From NCBI RefSeq assembly GCF_003634705.1, contig NZ_RBWU01000006.1, positions 62,001-126,000 of the forward strand: a stretch of 64,000 nt of DNA, written 5' to 3'. The DNA comes from Actinomadura pelletieri DSM 43383. GTDB lineage: Bacteria > Actinomycetota > Actinomycetes > Streptosporangiales > Streptosporangiaceae. Positions 34,996 through 42,489 of this stretch are shown piece by piece (position 1 is the stretch's first letter; every line of letters starts with the position of its first letter). Position numbers and translations under genes: made by a program. The notes below the pieces were generated by a model. The model had not been told where the DNA came from, did not search any database, and saw nothing but the letters and a program-made list of their open reading frames with translations.

Positions 34996-35643
34996 ATGAA
35001 CGTGAGCCAGGACGGACCGCCCTACGACCCCGCAGCGGGGCATCATGCCCATGGTCACGGGGGTCCACCGCCAGGGTTCTCCGCTCAGGGACCAGGACCG
35101 GCACCCTACCCGCCGGACCATCGGCAGCCGCCCGCGCGGCCCCTGTACCAGGCGGACCAGGCGTTCAGGGCCGGTGACGGCCTCGCTTGGTCGCCGATCT
35201 CGAAACGCCACACGTGGCACAGGCTGGTCACCGCCGTTCTGTGGGCGATCCCGGTCGGTGGTGTGGGTGCGTTCTTCGTCTGGGTGAACGGTGGCATGGT
35301 TCCGACCGTCATGTGGGTCGCCGCCGTGGTGTTGGGTGTCGTCCTCACCGGGTTGATGGCCGGACTCGACCGTCGGGCCTATGGCTACGCGGAGCGGGCG
35401 GACGACCTCATCGTCACTCACGGGGTTCTCGTGAAGCGGCTCATCGTCGTCCCCTACGGGCGGATGCAGTTCGTGGACGTGACGGCGGGGCTGCTGGAGC
35501 GATGGATGGGCATCGCCACCGTCCGGATGCACACCGCCGCCGCGGCCACGGACGCCACCATTCCCGGTCTACCGGCCGCCGAGGCGTCCCATCTACGCGA
35601 CCGCCTCGCCCAGAAAGGCGAGGAACGGAGCATGGGACTGTGA
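34996..35643 (+). CDS. Bacterial PH-domain (YdbS-like) membrane protein
   Basis: A 215-residue protein. A Pro/Gly/His-rich disordered N terminus (about 55 residues) is followed by two closely spaced membrane helices (about 75-117) and a bPH2/DUF304-type domain (YAERADDLIVTHGVLVKRLI; VPYGRMQFVDVTAGLLERWM; GIATVRMHTAAAATDATIPG). This is the YdbS architecture, which works in pairs with YdbT-like proteins. Possible starts are GTG 34990, ATG 34996 and GTG 35002; the middle one is used. The stop overlaps the next start as GTGA. Confidence 0.88.
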   Translation: MNVSQDGPPYDPAAGHHAHGHGGPPPGFSAQGPGPAPYPPDHRQPPARPLYQADQAFRAGDGLAWSPISKRHTWHRLVTAVLWAIPVGGVGAFFVWVNGGMVPTVMWVAAVVLGVVLTGLMAGLDRRAYGYAERADDLIVTHGVLVKRLIVVPYGRMQFVDVTAGLLERWMGIATVRMHTAAAATDATIPGLPAAEASHLRDRLAQKGEERSMGL

Positions 35644-37160
35644 GCGGCCCCTACGGCCCGCCAGGACCCCACGGCCCGCCACCCCACGGCCCGCCAGGAC
35701 CCCACGGCCCGTACGGGCCCTACAGCAGACCCTACGGACCGCACGGACCCCAGGGACTACCGCAGCCACCGCCGTACGGTCAGCCGCCTGCGACGCCTTA
35801 CCCGCCGCCTTACGGCTACGGGCCGCCAGCGATTCACCGTCCACCGGTCCGGTTCTCGGAGGGCACGCACAGACTTCACTGGGCGACGGCGCCGCTCCGC
35901 GCGTTCGTGTTCCTCATCATCTACTTCGTCCTGCTCGGTTTTCCCTTGTTGCTGACCAAGACGGACGACGGTTTCGCCCTGGCGCTCACACCCGAGGTGA
36001 TAGCCAGGTTCCTTGTGGTCACCGTTCCTATGGGGCTGATCGCCGTGGGCACGGGCCTCTGGACGTGGCTTGCCGTCCGTTTCCGCGTCGACGGGGACGA
36101 TCTCGTTGTCGAGTCCGGTCTGCTCCGTAAGAACAAGCGCCGTATTCCGCTGTCGCGCGTCCAGGCCATCGATCTCGTCCGTCCCCTGGTGACGCGCGTG
36201 TTCGCCCTCGCGGAAGTGCGCGTGGAACTGGCGGGCGGCGGGCAGAGCGAGATCGCGCTGCGCTATCTGGGACGGCGCTCCGCCCTACAACTGCGCGCCG
36301 AACTCCTCGCCCGCGCCGCCGGACTTCCGGGCCACACGCCCGAGGCTCCCGAACGGCACGTGTGGCGCGTCCCGTTCGGTGCCCTGCTCGCTTCCCTGAT
36401 CGTGCGGCTCCCCGTTCTCGGGACGATCCTGCTCCTCATCGCGTCCTTGCTGTTCCTGGTGGTCTACGCGGAGGGCGGCATCCTGGCCGTCACCATTCCC
36501 GTCGTACTCGGCCTCATCCGGGCCGTCATAGCGCCGCTGGTGATGTACGCCAATTTCACGGTGGCGATGTCACCCGACGGAATCCGTCTCCGCTACGGGC
36601 TCCTGGAGACAAGGATGCAGACGCTTCCCCCAGGACGTGTCCAGGCCGTGAGCATCGTCGAACCGACGCTGTGGCGGTCTCTCGGTTGGGCGCGTGTGGA
36701 GGTCACCGTCGCGGGCTATGCGGGCGAGCGCCAGGCACTGTCGTCCACGCTTCTGCCGGTTGCACCCCGCCAAGTCGCGATGCACCTTGTCTCGCAGGTG
36801 TTCCCAGGTACGAACGTCGATGCCGTCGCTCTTGTGCCCGCGTCGTCCAAGGCGGTCGCGATCGACCGCGCGGACGGTGCAGGAACAGATGACGTCGTCT
36901 TCGTCACCCGGCACGGCTGGCCCTGCCGCCGCACCGATGTGATCGCCCATGCTCGGGCGCAGAGCGTCCGCCTCACCGTGAACCCGTTCCAGCGTCTGTT
37001 CGGCCTGGCCACCGTCCATGTCGACGCGCCTCCCGGTCCGGTGCGGGTCGCCGCGACCGACCGTGAACTGGGCGAGGCCCGCGCCATCGTCGAATCGACC
37101 GCCCGCCGTGCCCTGGCCGCCCGCCGTGCCGGGGGAGATCCGGCCCGCTGGGCCCGCTGA
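35640..37160 (+). CDS. Bacterial PH-domain (YdbT-like) membrane protein
   Basis: A 506-residue partner of the preceding gene. The first 65 residues are a Pro/Gly/Tyr-rich repeat region. Membrane helices follow at about 85-105 and 123-147, then a bPH2 domain (FRVDGDDLVVESGLLRKNKR; RIPLSRVQAIDLVRPLVTRV). Two more helices lie at about 252-300. A second PH-like repeat follows (MSPDGIRLRYGLLETRMQTL; PPGRVQAVSIVEPTLWRSLG), then a third degenerate copy near the C terminus (VFVTRHGWPCRRTDVIAHAR). Paired YdbS/YdbT proteins are thought to act at the membrane, possibly in antibiotic tolerance, but the role is not firmly known. Confidence 0.88.
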   Translation: MSGPYGPPGPHGPPPHGPPGPHGPYGPYSRPYGPHGPQGLPQPPPYGQPPATPYPPPYGYGPPAIHRPPVRFSEGTHRLHWATAPLRAFVFLIIYFVLLGFPLLLTKTDDGFALALTPEVIARFLVVTVPMGLIAVGTGLWTWLAVRFRVDGDDLVVESGLLRKNKRRIPLSRVQAIDLVRPLVTRVFALAEVRVELAGGGQSEIALRYLGRRSALQLRAELLARAAGLPGHTPEAPERHVWRVPFGALLASLIVRLPVLGTILLLIASLLFLVVYAEGGILAVTIPVVLGLIRAVIAPLVMYANFTVAMSPDGIRLRYGLLETRMQTLPPGRVQAVSIVEPTLWRSLGWARVEVTVAGYAGERQALSSTLLPVAPRQVAMHLVSQVFPGTNVDAVALVPASSKAVAIDRADGAGTDDVVFVTRHGWPCRRTDVIAHARAQSVRLTVNPFQRLFGLATVHVDAPPGPVRVAATDRELGEARAIVESTARRALAARRAGGDPARWAR

Positions 37161-37219
37161 CGATGCCGGTCACGGCATCTCCGAACCCGGTCTGTGAGAG
37201 TTGCGAATATCGTCGAAGC

Positions 37220-38428
37220 ATGGCCTCCATGACTTATGACCCCTGGTCTCCCGAATTCGTCGCAGACCCCTACCCGGCGTTCGAGCGCCTCCGCGTGGAC
37301 AGTCCCGTCTTCTTCCATGAACCCACCCGCCAGTGGGTGATCAGCCGATACGAAGACGTGAACGCGTTATTGCGAGATCGAAGGCTAGGACGGACCTACC
37401 TTCACCTCGCGAGCCATGAGGAGTTCGGCCAGGAGCCCGAGGCCGACTTCCTCAAACCGTTCTGGGACCTCATCCGTGCCGGGATGCTCGACATGGAGCC
37501 GCCCGTGCACACCCGGTTGCGGCGGCTGGTCTCGAAGGCGTTCACCGCCCCCATGGTGGAGGGGTTGCGCCCGACCATCCGGCGGCTCTCCGAGGAGCTG
37601 GCCGTGGGGCTGGCCGAGCGGGGAGGCGGCGATCTGATCGCCGAGGTCGCCGAGCCGCTGCCGGTGAACGTGATCGCCGAGATGCTCGGCGTCCCCGTGG
37701 CGGACCGGCCCCTCCTGCGCCCGTGGTCCGCCGACATCTGCGGCATGTACGAGTTGAACCCGCCCGACGACGTCCAGCGGACGGCCGTCCGCGCGGCCGC
37801 GGAGTTCTCCGACTACCTGCGCGCCCTGGCCCGCAGCCGTCGCACCGAGCCCCGCGACGACCTCATCACCGCGCTCGCCCATGTGGTGGACGAGGGTGAC
37901 AGGCTCACCGAGGACGAGCTCATCGGTACCTGCGTGCTGTTGCTCAACGCGGGTCACGAGGCGACGGTCAACTCGACCGGTAACGGCTGGTGGTCGCTGT
38001 TCCGCAATCCCGGGGAACTGGAACGGCTTCGGGCGGACCCGTCGCTCGTCCCCACGGCCGTCGAGGAGCTGCTGCGCTACGACACCTCGGCGCCGATGTT
38101 CGAGCGTTGGGTCCTGGAGGACATCACGGTCGCGGGTGTCGACATTCCTCGCGGGTCGGAGGTAGCGCTTCAGTTCGCGTCCGCCAACCGCGACCCCGAG
38201 GTCTTCACCGACCCCGACCGGCTCGACCTCTCCCGCACACCGAACCCGCACATCACCTTCGGGCTCGGAATCCACTACTGCCTAGGTGCGCCGCTCGCCC
38301 GCATCGAACTCGCCGAGTTGTATGGAGCGATCCTACGCCTCATTCCCGACCTTCGCCTCTCCACCGAACCGAAATGGAAGCCCGGCTTCGTCCTGCGCGG
38401 GCTCCAGGCCCTCTACGTGGAACGCTGA
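37220..38428 (+). CDS. Cytochrome P450
   Basis: A 402-residue soluble bacterial P450. The I-helix reads LLLNAGHEATVNSTGN, with Ala-Gly-His-Glu-Ala-Thr rather than the common A-G-x-D/E-T-T. The K-helix ExxR is in AVEELLRYDTSAPMFERW, and the heme loop is FGLGIHYCLGAPLARIELAE with the axial Cys. Starts at 37220 and 37229 are both possible and neither has a strong ribosome-binding site. No ferredoxin or reductase gene is adjacent, and the neighbours do not form a biosynthetic cluster, so the substrate is open. The 3' end overlaps the convergent methyltransferase gene by 16 bp. Confidence 0.94.
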   Translation: MASMTYDPWSPEFVADPYPAFERLRVDSPVFFHEPTRQWVISRYEDVNALLRDRRLGRTYLHLASHEEFGQEPEADFLKPFWDLIRAGMLDMEPPVHTRLRRLVSKAFTAPMVEGLRPTIRRLSEELAVGLAERGGGDLIAEVAEPLPVNVIAEMLGVPVADRPLLRPWSADICGMYELNPPDDVQRTAVRAAAEFSDYLRALARSRRTEPRDDLITALAHVVDEGDRLTEDELIGTCVLLLNAGHEATVNSTGNGWWSLFRNPGELERLRADPSLVPTAVEELLRYDTSAPMFERWVLEDITVAGVDIPRGSEVALQFASANRDPEVFTDPDRLDLSRTPNPHITFGLGIHYCLGAPLARIELAELYGAILRLIPDLRLSTEPKWKPGFVLRGLQALYVER

Positions 38429-39465
38429 CCGTTTTCGCGTAGCACCGCCGGCCAGGAGGTGAGGACGTCGGGGATCGGCACGTGTACCGCTTGGGCCAGC
38501 CATCCGAAACCGCCCAGGCCGGACGGGTCGGTCAGTTCGGCGTCCTCACCGGCGTGGCAGAGCGCCTCGACGTAACCCCGTGGGTCACGGTGCGCCAGCT
38601 CGATCGGCGGACGGGAGCCCGACAGGCCGAGGGCGCGCAGGGCGTCGCGCTGGGTCGTCAGAAGGGTGGACGTGGCACCGGCGCGTTCCCCGGCGACGCT
38701 GCAGGAGTCCAGGGCGACATGGGCGGTGACGTCGCAGGAGCCGTCCGGGACGGCGGGGACCGTCGACCCGTCGCGGTACCCGGTCAGGGTTCCGCAGACG
38801 GGCCGGGATTCGCGGAAGTGCGAGTAGTCCACGGCGAGGGCGACCCCGCGGGAAAGGCGTTCGACGACGGAGGCCCACGCGGCACAGCGCGGATGGCCGA
38901 TCTCGGCGCGGTCACCGGGTTCGTGCAGCGGCCACCAGCGGTCGAGCCAGTCGTGGTCCTCGTCGGACGGCACGGGCCCGGGACGTTCCGCGCCGGTGGA
39001 CGGATGCACCAGCACGGTACGGAGACCGTCAGGGGTCTGTTCGACGACGTCCAGGGGCACGTTGTCGAGCCACTCGTTCGCCACGGCGAGCCCGGTGATC
39101 TGGTCGGGCAGATCGGGGCGCCAGGTGATCTGGTCGGGCAGGTCGGACGGACGCGGCGCGATCTCCACGGCCACGGGCGCGAGCCGCGCGGCCACGTCGG
39201 GCGGGACACAGCCCAGGATGTTGCTCAGCAACCGGCCGGAGCCCGCGCCGACGTCGACGACGTCCAGCCGATCGGGCCGTCCGAGCAGCGCGTCGACCTC
39301 GACGAGCAGGCGCGCGATGGCGGCGGCGAACCGCGGTGAGGCGTGCACCGAGGTACGGAAGTGCTCGGCGGGACGTTCCCCCCGCCGGTAGAAGCCGTCT
39401 TCCCCGTACAGCGCCCGCTCCATCGCGGTGCGCCATGGCAGCCACTCACCGACCAACGCCTCCAC
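38413..39465 (-). CDS. MidA/NDUFAF7-like SAM-dependent methyltransferase
   Basis: A 350-residue class I methyltransferase of the MidA (DUF185) family. Motif I is LDVVDVGAGSGRLLSNIL. The family-specific segment is LAVANEWLDNVPLDVVEQTP (compare ANE-x-LDALPV) and the later strand is GVALAVDYSHFRESRPVCG. In eukaryotes this family methylates an Arg of the complex I subunit homologous to NuoD. An orphan nuoD lies nearby, with that Arg conserved. The GTG at 39465 is chosen because VVEALVGEWLPWRTAMERAL matches the normal start; the frame is open to 39642. A 30-bp tandem duplication adds ten residues just before the ANE motif. Confidence 0.87.
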   Translation of the reverse strand: MEALVGEWLPWRTAMERALYGEDGFYRRGERPAEHFRTSVHASPRFAAAIARLLVEVDALLGRPDRLDVVDVGAGSGRLLSNILGCVPPDVAARLAPVAVEIAPRPSDLPDQITWRPDLPDQITGLAVANEWLDNVPLDVVEQTPDGLRTVLVHPSTGAERPGPVPSDEDHDWLDRWWPLHEPGDRAEIGHPRCAAWASVVERLSRGVALAVDYSHFRESRPVCGTLTGYRDGSTVPAVPDGSCDVTAHVALDSCSVAGERAGATSTLLTTQRDALRALGLSGSRPPIELAHRDPRGYVEALCHAGEDAELTDPSGLGGFGWLAQAVHVPIPDVLTSWPAVLRENGQRST

Positions 39466-39575
39466 GACAGTGACGTTACCGTGGAGGCCGACTCCATTCG
39501 GCCCATCCTTGAGGCGGACGGGGGTACGACCTGCGGCCGATCCAGGGCACACCGTGAGGTACGTACCCTTTCCGC

Positions 39576-40748
39576 ATGGTCGTGCAGGCGTGGGAGTGGC
39601 TGCGTCGCCGGAAACCCCTGGTCGACGCGGGCTTCGCGTCACCGTTGATGCTCTTCTCCCTCCCCTGGCTGTATGCGGCGTCCTACGGTGTGACCGAGGT
39701 CGCGTACGTGGCGCTCACGGTGGGTCTGATCGGGCCGCTGGTACTGCGTCGCACCTACCCGCGTCTGGTCTTCACCGTCATCGCGGTGGTCTCGGGCATC
39801 CAGTGCCTGGTCGGTGTGAACCCTGTACCGGGGAACGTCGCCGTCCTGATGGGTCTCTACACGGTCGCCGCGGGCTATCAGTTCCGCTGGGGGCTGGCCG
39901 CGGCGGTGGTCGCGGAGATGGGCGCCGTCATGGCGACCTGGCGCTATCCGAGCGGCGCGGGGGACAAGCGGTACACGTTCTTCATGCTGACCCTGATGGT
40001 GGTCGGCGTGTGGGTCCTCGGCCTCCACATGCGGACGCGCCGCGCGTATCTGAGTTCGGTGGAGGAACGCGCCGAACGGCTGGAGCGGGAACGCGACAAC
40101 GAGGTCAAGGTGGCCATGGCGGCCGAACGCGCGCGTATCGCCCGCGAGTTGCATGATGTCGTGGCGCACAACGTCAGCGTGATCGTGGTGCAGGCCGACG
40201 GCGCGTCCTATGCCATCGACACCGATCTGGGACGTGCCAGGCAGGCCCTGGAGACGATCTCCTCGACGGGACGCCAGGCGCTGGCGGAGATGCGGCGGCT
40301 CCTCGGGGTCCTGCGCGAGACCGACGACGCGGGCGCGTACGCGCCGCAGCCGGGGGTGGCGCAGCTCGACGACCTCGTGGAGCAGGTCCGCTCGTCCGGG
40401 CTCACGGTGACGTTCGAGGTGGACGGAACACCGATGGTCATGTCCGCCGGACGCCAGCTCACGGTCTATCGGATCGTCCAGGAAGCACTGACCAATACGC
40501 TGAAACACGGTGGCCCGAAGGTGACCGTGTCCGTACGCCTGTCGTATACCGCGGACCACCTGGAGATCAGCGTGCACGACGACGGGCGGGGCGCCGCGGC
40601 CCGCGACGACGGGCGCGGCCACGGTCTCGCCGGTATGAAGGAGCGCGTCGCCGTGTACGGGGGCAGCGTCCACGCGGCGCCACGTCCCGGAGGCGGCTTC
40701 GGGGTGGTCGCGCGGATCCCCGTGCGGGAGGAAGTGGGAGCGGCTTGA
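39576..40748 (+). CDS. Sensor histidine kinase, NarL/HisKA_3 type
   Basis: A 390-residue membrane kinase. Five or six hydrophobic segments occupy residues about 18-150. A short coiled coil leads into the dimerisation/phosphoacceptor helix ERARIARELHDVVAHNVSVI with His193, followed by the HATPase domain (VYRIVQEALTNTLKHGGPKV; VHDDGRGAAARDDGRGHGLA; GMKERVAVYGGSVHAAP). No extracellular sensor domain is present, so it may sense membrane stress or a partner transporter. The response-regulator gene begins 33 bp after its stop, and an ABC exporter of a type often controlled by such systems follows. Confidence 0.94.
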   Translation: MVVQAWEWLRRRKPLVDAGFASPLMLFSLPWLYAASYGVTEVAYVALTVGLIGPLVLRRTYPRLVFTVIAVVSGIQCLVGVNPVPGNVAVLMGLYTVAAGYQFRWGLAAAVVAEMGAVMATWRYPSGAGDKRYTFFMLTLMVVGVWVLGLHMRTRRAYLSSVEERAERLERERDNEVKVAMAAERARIARELHDVVAHNVSVIVVQADGASYAIDTDLGRARQALETISSTGRQALAEMRRLLGVLRETDDAGAYAPQPGVAQLDDLVEQVRSSGLTVTFEVDGTPMVMSAGRQLTVYRIVQEALTNTLKHGGPKVTVSVRLSYTADHLEISVHDDGRGAAARDDGRGHGLAGMKERVAVYGGSVHAAPRPGGGFGVVARIPVREEVGAA

Positions 40749-40781
40749 CCGGGCGACACAGTCACAGCATGAGAGGCGCGC

Positions 40782-41477
40782 ATGAGCGAGAGTGAACCGG
40801 CGGAGGAGCCCATCAGGGTGGTTCTGGTCGACGACCAGGAGTTGGTGCGCGCCGGGTTCACCATGGTCTTGGACGCTCAGCCGGACATCGAGGTCGTCGG
40901 TGAGGCCGGTGACGGTGTGCAGGCCCTCGATCTGCTCGGCCGCACGGAGGCGGACGTGGTCCTCATGGACGTGCGGATGCCGCGCATGGACGGCATCGAG
41001 GCCACCCGGCGGGTCGTGGCGCGGTCCGGGCCGAAGGTCGTCATCCTGACCACGTTCGACCTCGACGAGTACGCCTTCGCGGCGATCAAGGCGGGAGCGG
41101 GCGGGTTCCTGCTGAAGGACGCCGGACCGGCCCAGCTGATCGAGGCGATCAAGGCGGTGCACTCGGGCGACGCCGTGGTGGCGCCGAGCACGACGAAACG
41201 GTTGCTGGACCGGTTCGCGGTGCACCTGCCGGACGCCGAGGAGAGGGCGCACCGGACCCTGGAGAACCTCACGTTCCGGGAGGGCGAGGTGCTGAAGCTC
41301 GTCGCGCGGGGCATGTCGAACGCGGAGATCGCGGGGCAGTTGTACGTCTCGGAGGCGACCGTCAAAACGCATATGGGCAGGATCCTGATGAAACTCGGCC
41401 TGCGTGACCGGGTTCAGGCGGTCGTTTTCGCCTACGAGACGGGTCTGGTCAAGAGCGGTCAGCGAAGCGATCCCTGA
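40782..41477 (+). CDS. Response regulator, NarL/FixJ family
   Basis: A 231-residue regulator. The receiver domain has the acidic pocket VVLVDDQELVRAG, phosphoacceptor Asp63 in VVLMDVRMPRMDGIEATRRV, a Thr in VVILTTFDLDEY and a Lys in GFLLKDAGPAQL. The C-terminal LuxR HTH is LTFREGEVLKLVARGMSNAE followed by IAGQLYVSEATVKTHMGRIL. It is the cognate partner of the upstream kinase and is followed by a terminator hairpin. The ABC transporter 240 bp downstream is a plausible target. Confidence 0.95.
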   Translation: MSESEPAEEPIRVVLVDDQELVRAGFTMVLDAQPDIEVVGEAGDGVQALDLLGRTEADVVLMDVRMPRMDGIEATRRVVARSGPKVVILTTFDLDEYAFAAIKAGAGGFLLKDAGPAQLIEAIKAVHSGDAVVAPSTTKRLLDRFAVHLPDAEERAHRTLENLTFREGEVLKLVARGMSNAEIAGQLYVSEATVKTHMGRILMKLGLRDRVQAVVFAYETGLVKSGQRSDP

Positions 41478-41512
41478 TGGCTTCGCAGCTCCCCTGGATG
41501 CGCTGATCGTCG

Positions 41513-41545
41513 AAGCGCCGGAACCCGATCGGGTCTCCGGCGCTT
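41513..41545 (+). terminator. Terminator after the two-component system
   Basis: AAGCGCCGGA (41513-41522) pairs with TCCGGCGCTT (41536-41545). The loop itself contains the self-complementary ACCCGATCGGGT, extending the structure. It lies 36 bp after the response-regulator stop. Confidence 0.8.
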
Positions 41546-41715
41546 TCCGTAGGGGCTTTGTCGGTGGCAGGCGGTACGACTCAGGTCGTACGAACCGCCG
41601 TCGGATAGCCGCGAGGTGGACGGGAAGCGTCGCCGCCGGGCTGATGGCGGGAGCGGCACGGATTCCTAGCGTGGTCTGACCAGGCACGCGAGGAACGAAC
41701 CGTGAAGAGGTCACC

Positions 41716-42489
41716 GTGATCAACACGTACGCCGGTCCGTCCGGAGAGACTCCGGTCGCCGGGTGGATTCCGGCCGTCACCGCCGAGGGCGTCTCGAAGG
41801 TCTACGGGACGGGTGACGCCGCCGTGCACGCGCTGCGCGGGGTCGATGTCACGTTCGCCACCGGCGCGTTCACCGCGATCATGGGGCCGTCCGGGTCCGG
41901 AAAGTCCACGCTGATGCACTGCCTCGCCGGGCTGGACACCGTCACGTCCGGACGGATCGTCCTCGGCGACGCCGAGATCACGGGGATGGGCGACCGGCGG
42001 TTGACGATGCTGCGCCGCGACCGCGTCGGGTTCGTCTTCCAGGCGTTCAACCTGCTGCCGACGCTGACCGCCGAGCAGAACATCCTGCTGCCGTTGGAAC
42101 TCGCCGGGCACCGGCCCGACCGGGCGTGGTTCGCCCACGTCGTCGACGTGCTCGGGCTCGGTGACCGGCTCCGGCACCGGCCGAACGAGCTGTCGGGCGG
42201 CCAGCAGCAGCGGGTGGCGTGCGCCCGCGCGATCGTCGCCCGCCCGAAGGTGATCTTCGCGGACGAGCCGACCGGCAATCTCGACTCCCGGGCGGGCGCG
42301 GAGGTCCTCGGGTTCCTGCGGTCCTCGGTCCGGGAGATGGGGCAGACGATCGTGATGGTCACCCATGATCCGGTGGCCGCCTCCTACGCCGACCGGGTGG
42401 TGTTCCTCCGCGACGGCGAGATCGTGTCGGAGATCGTCCAGCCGACGGCGGAGTCGGTGCTCGACCGGCTCAAGGCCCTGGGGGCGTGA
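41716..42489 (+). CDS. ABC transporter ATP-binding protein, MacB/LolD type
   Basis: A 257-residue ATPase. Walker A is GPSGSGKST (57-65), the Q-loop is FVFQAFNLLPTLTAEQN, the signature is ELSGGQQQRVACARAI, Walker B with the catalytic Glu is VIFADEPTGNLDSRAG, and the H-loop is IVMVTHDPVAASYADR. The N-L-D-S-R-A-G extension is characteristic of the MacB/LolD/FtsE subfamily that pairs with FtsX-type permeases. Start GTG at 41716 has AGAGGT upstream. Its stop overlaps the permease start (TGATG). Confidence 0.95.
   Translation: MINTYAGPSGETPVAGWIPAVTAEGVSKVYGTGDAAVHALRGVDVTFATGAFTAIMGPSGSGKSTLMHCLAGLDTVTSGRIVLGDAEITGMGDRRLTMLRRDRVGFVFQAFNLLPTLTAEQNILLPLELAGHRPDRAWFAHVVDVLGLGDRLRHRPNELSGGQQQRVACARAIVARPKVIFADEPTGNLDSRAGAEVLGFLRSSVREMGQTIVMVTHDPVAASYADRVVFLRDGEIVSEIVQPTAESVLDRLKALGA

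Noticed and set aside
39639..41780. 713-codon minus-strand frame opposite the two-component system
   Set aside because: It lies over two clear genes with intact catalytic residues and has no recognisable protein features of its own.
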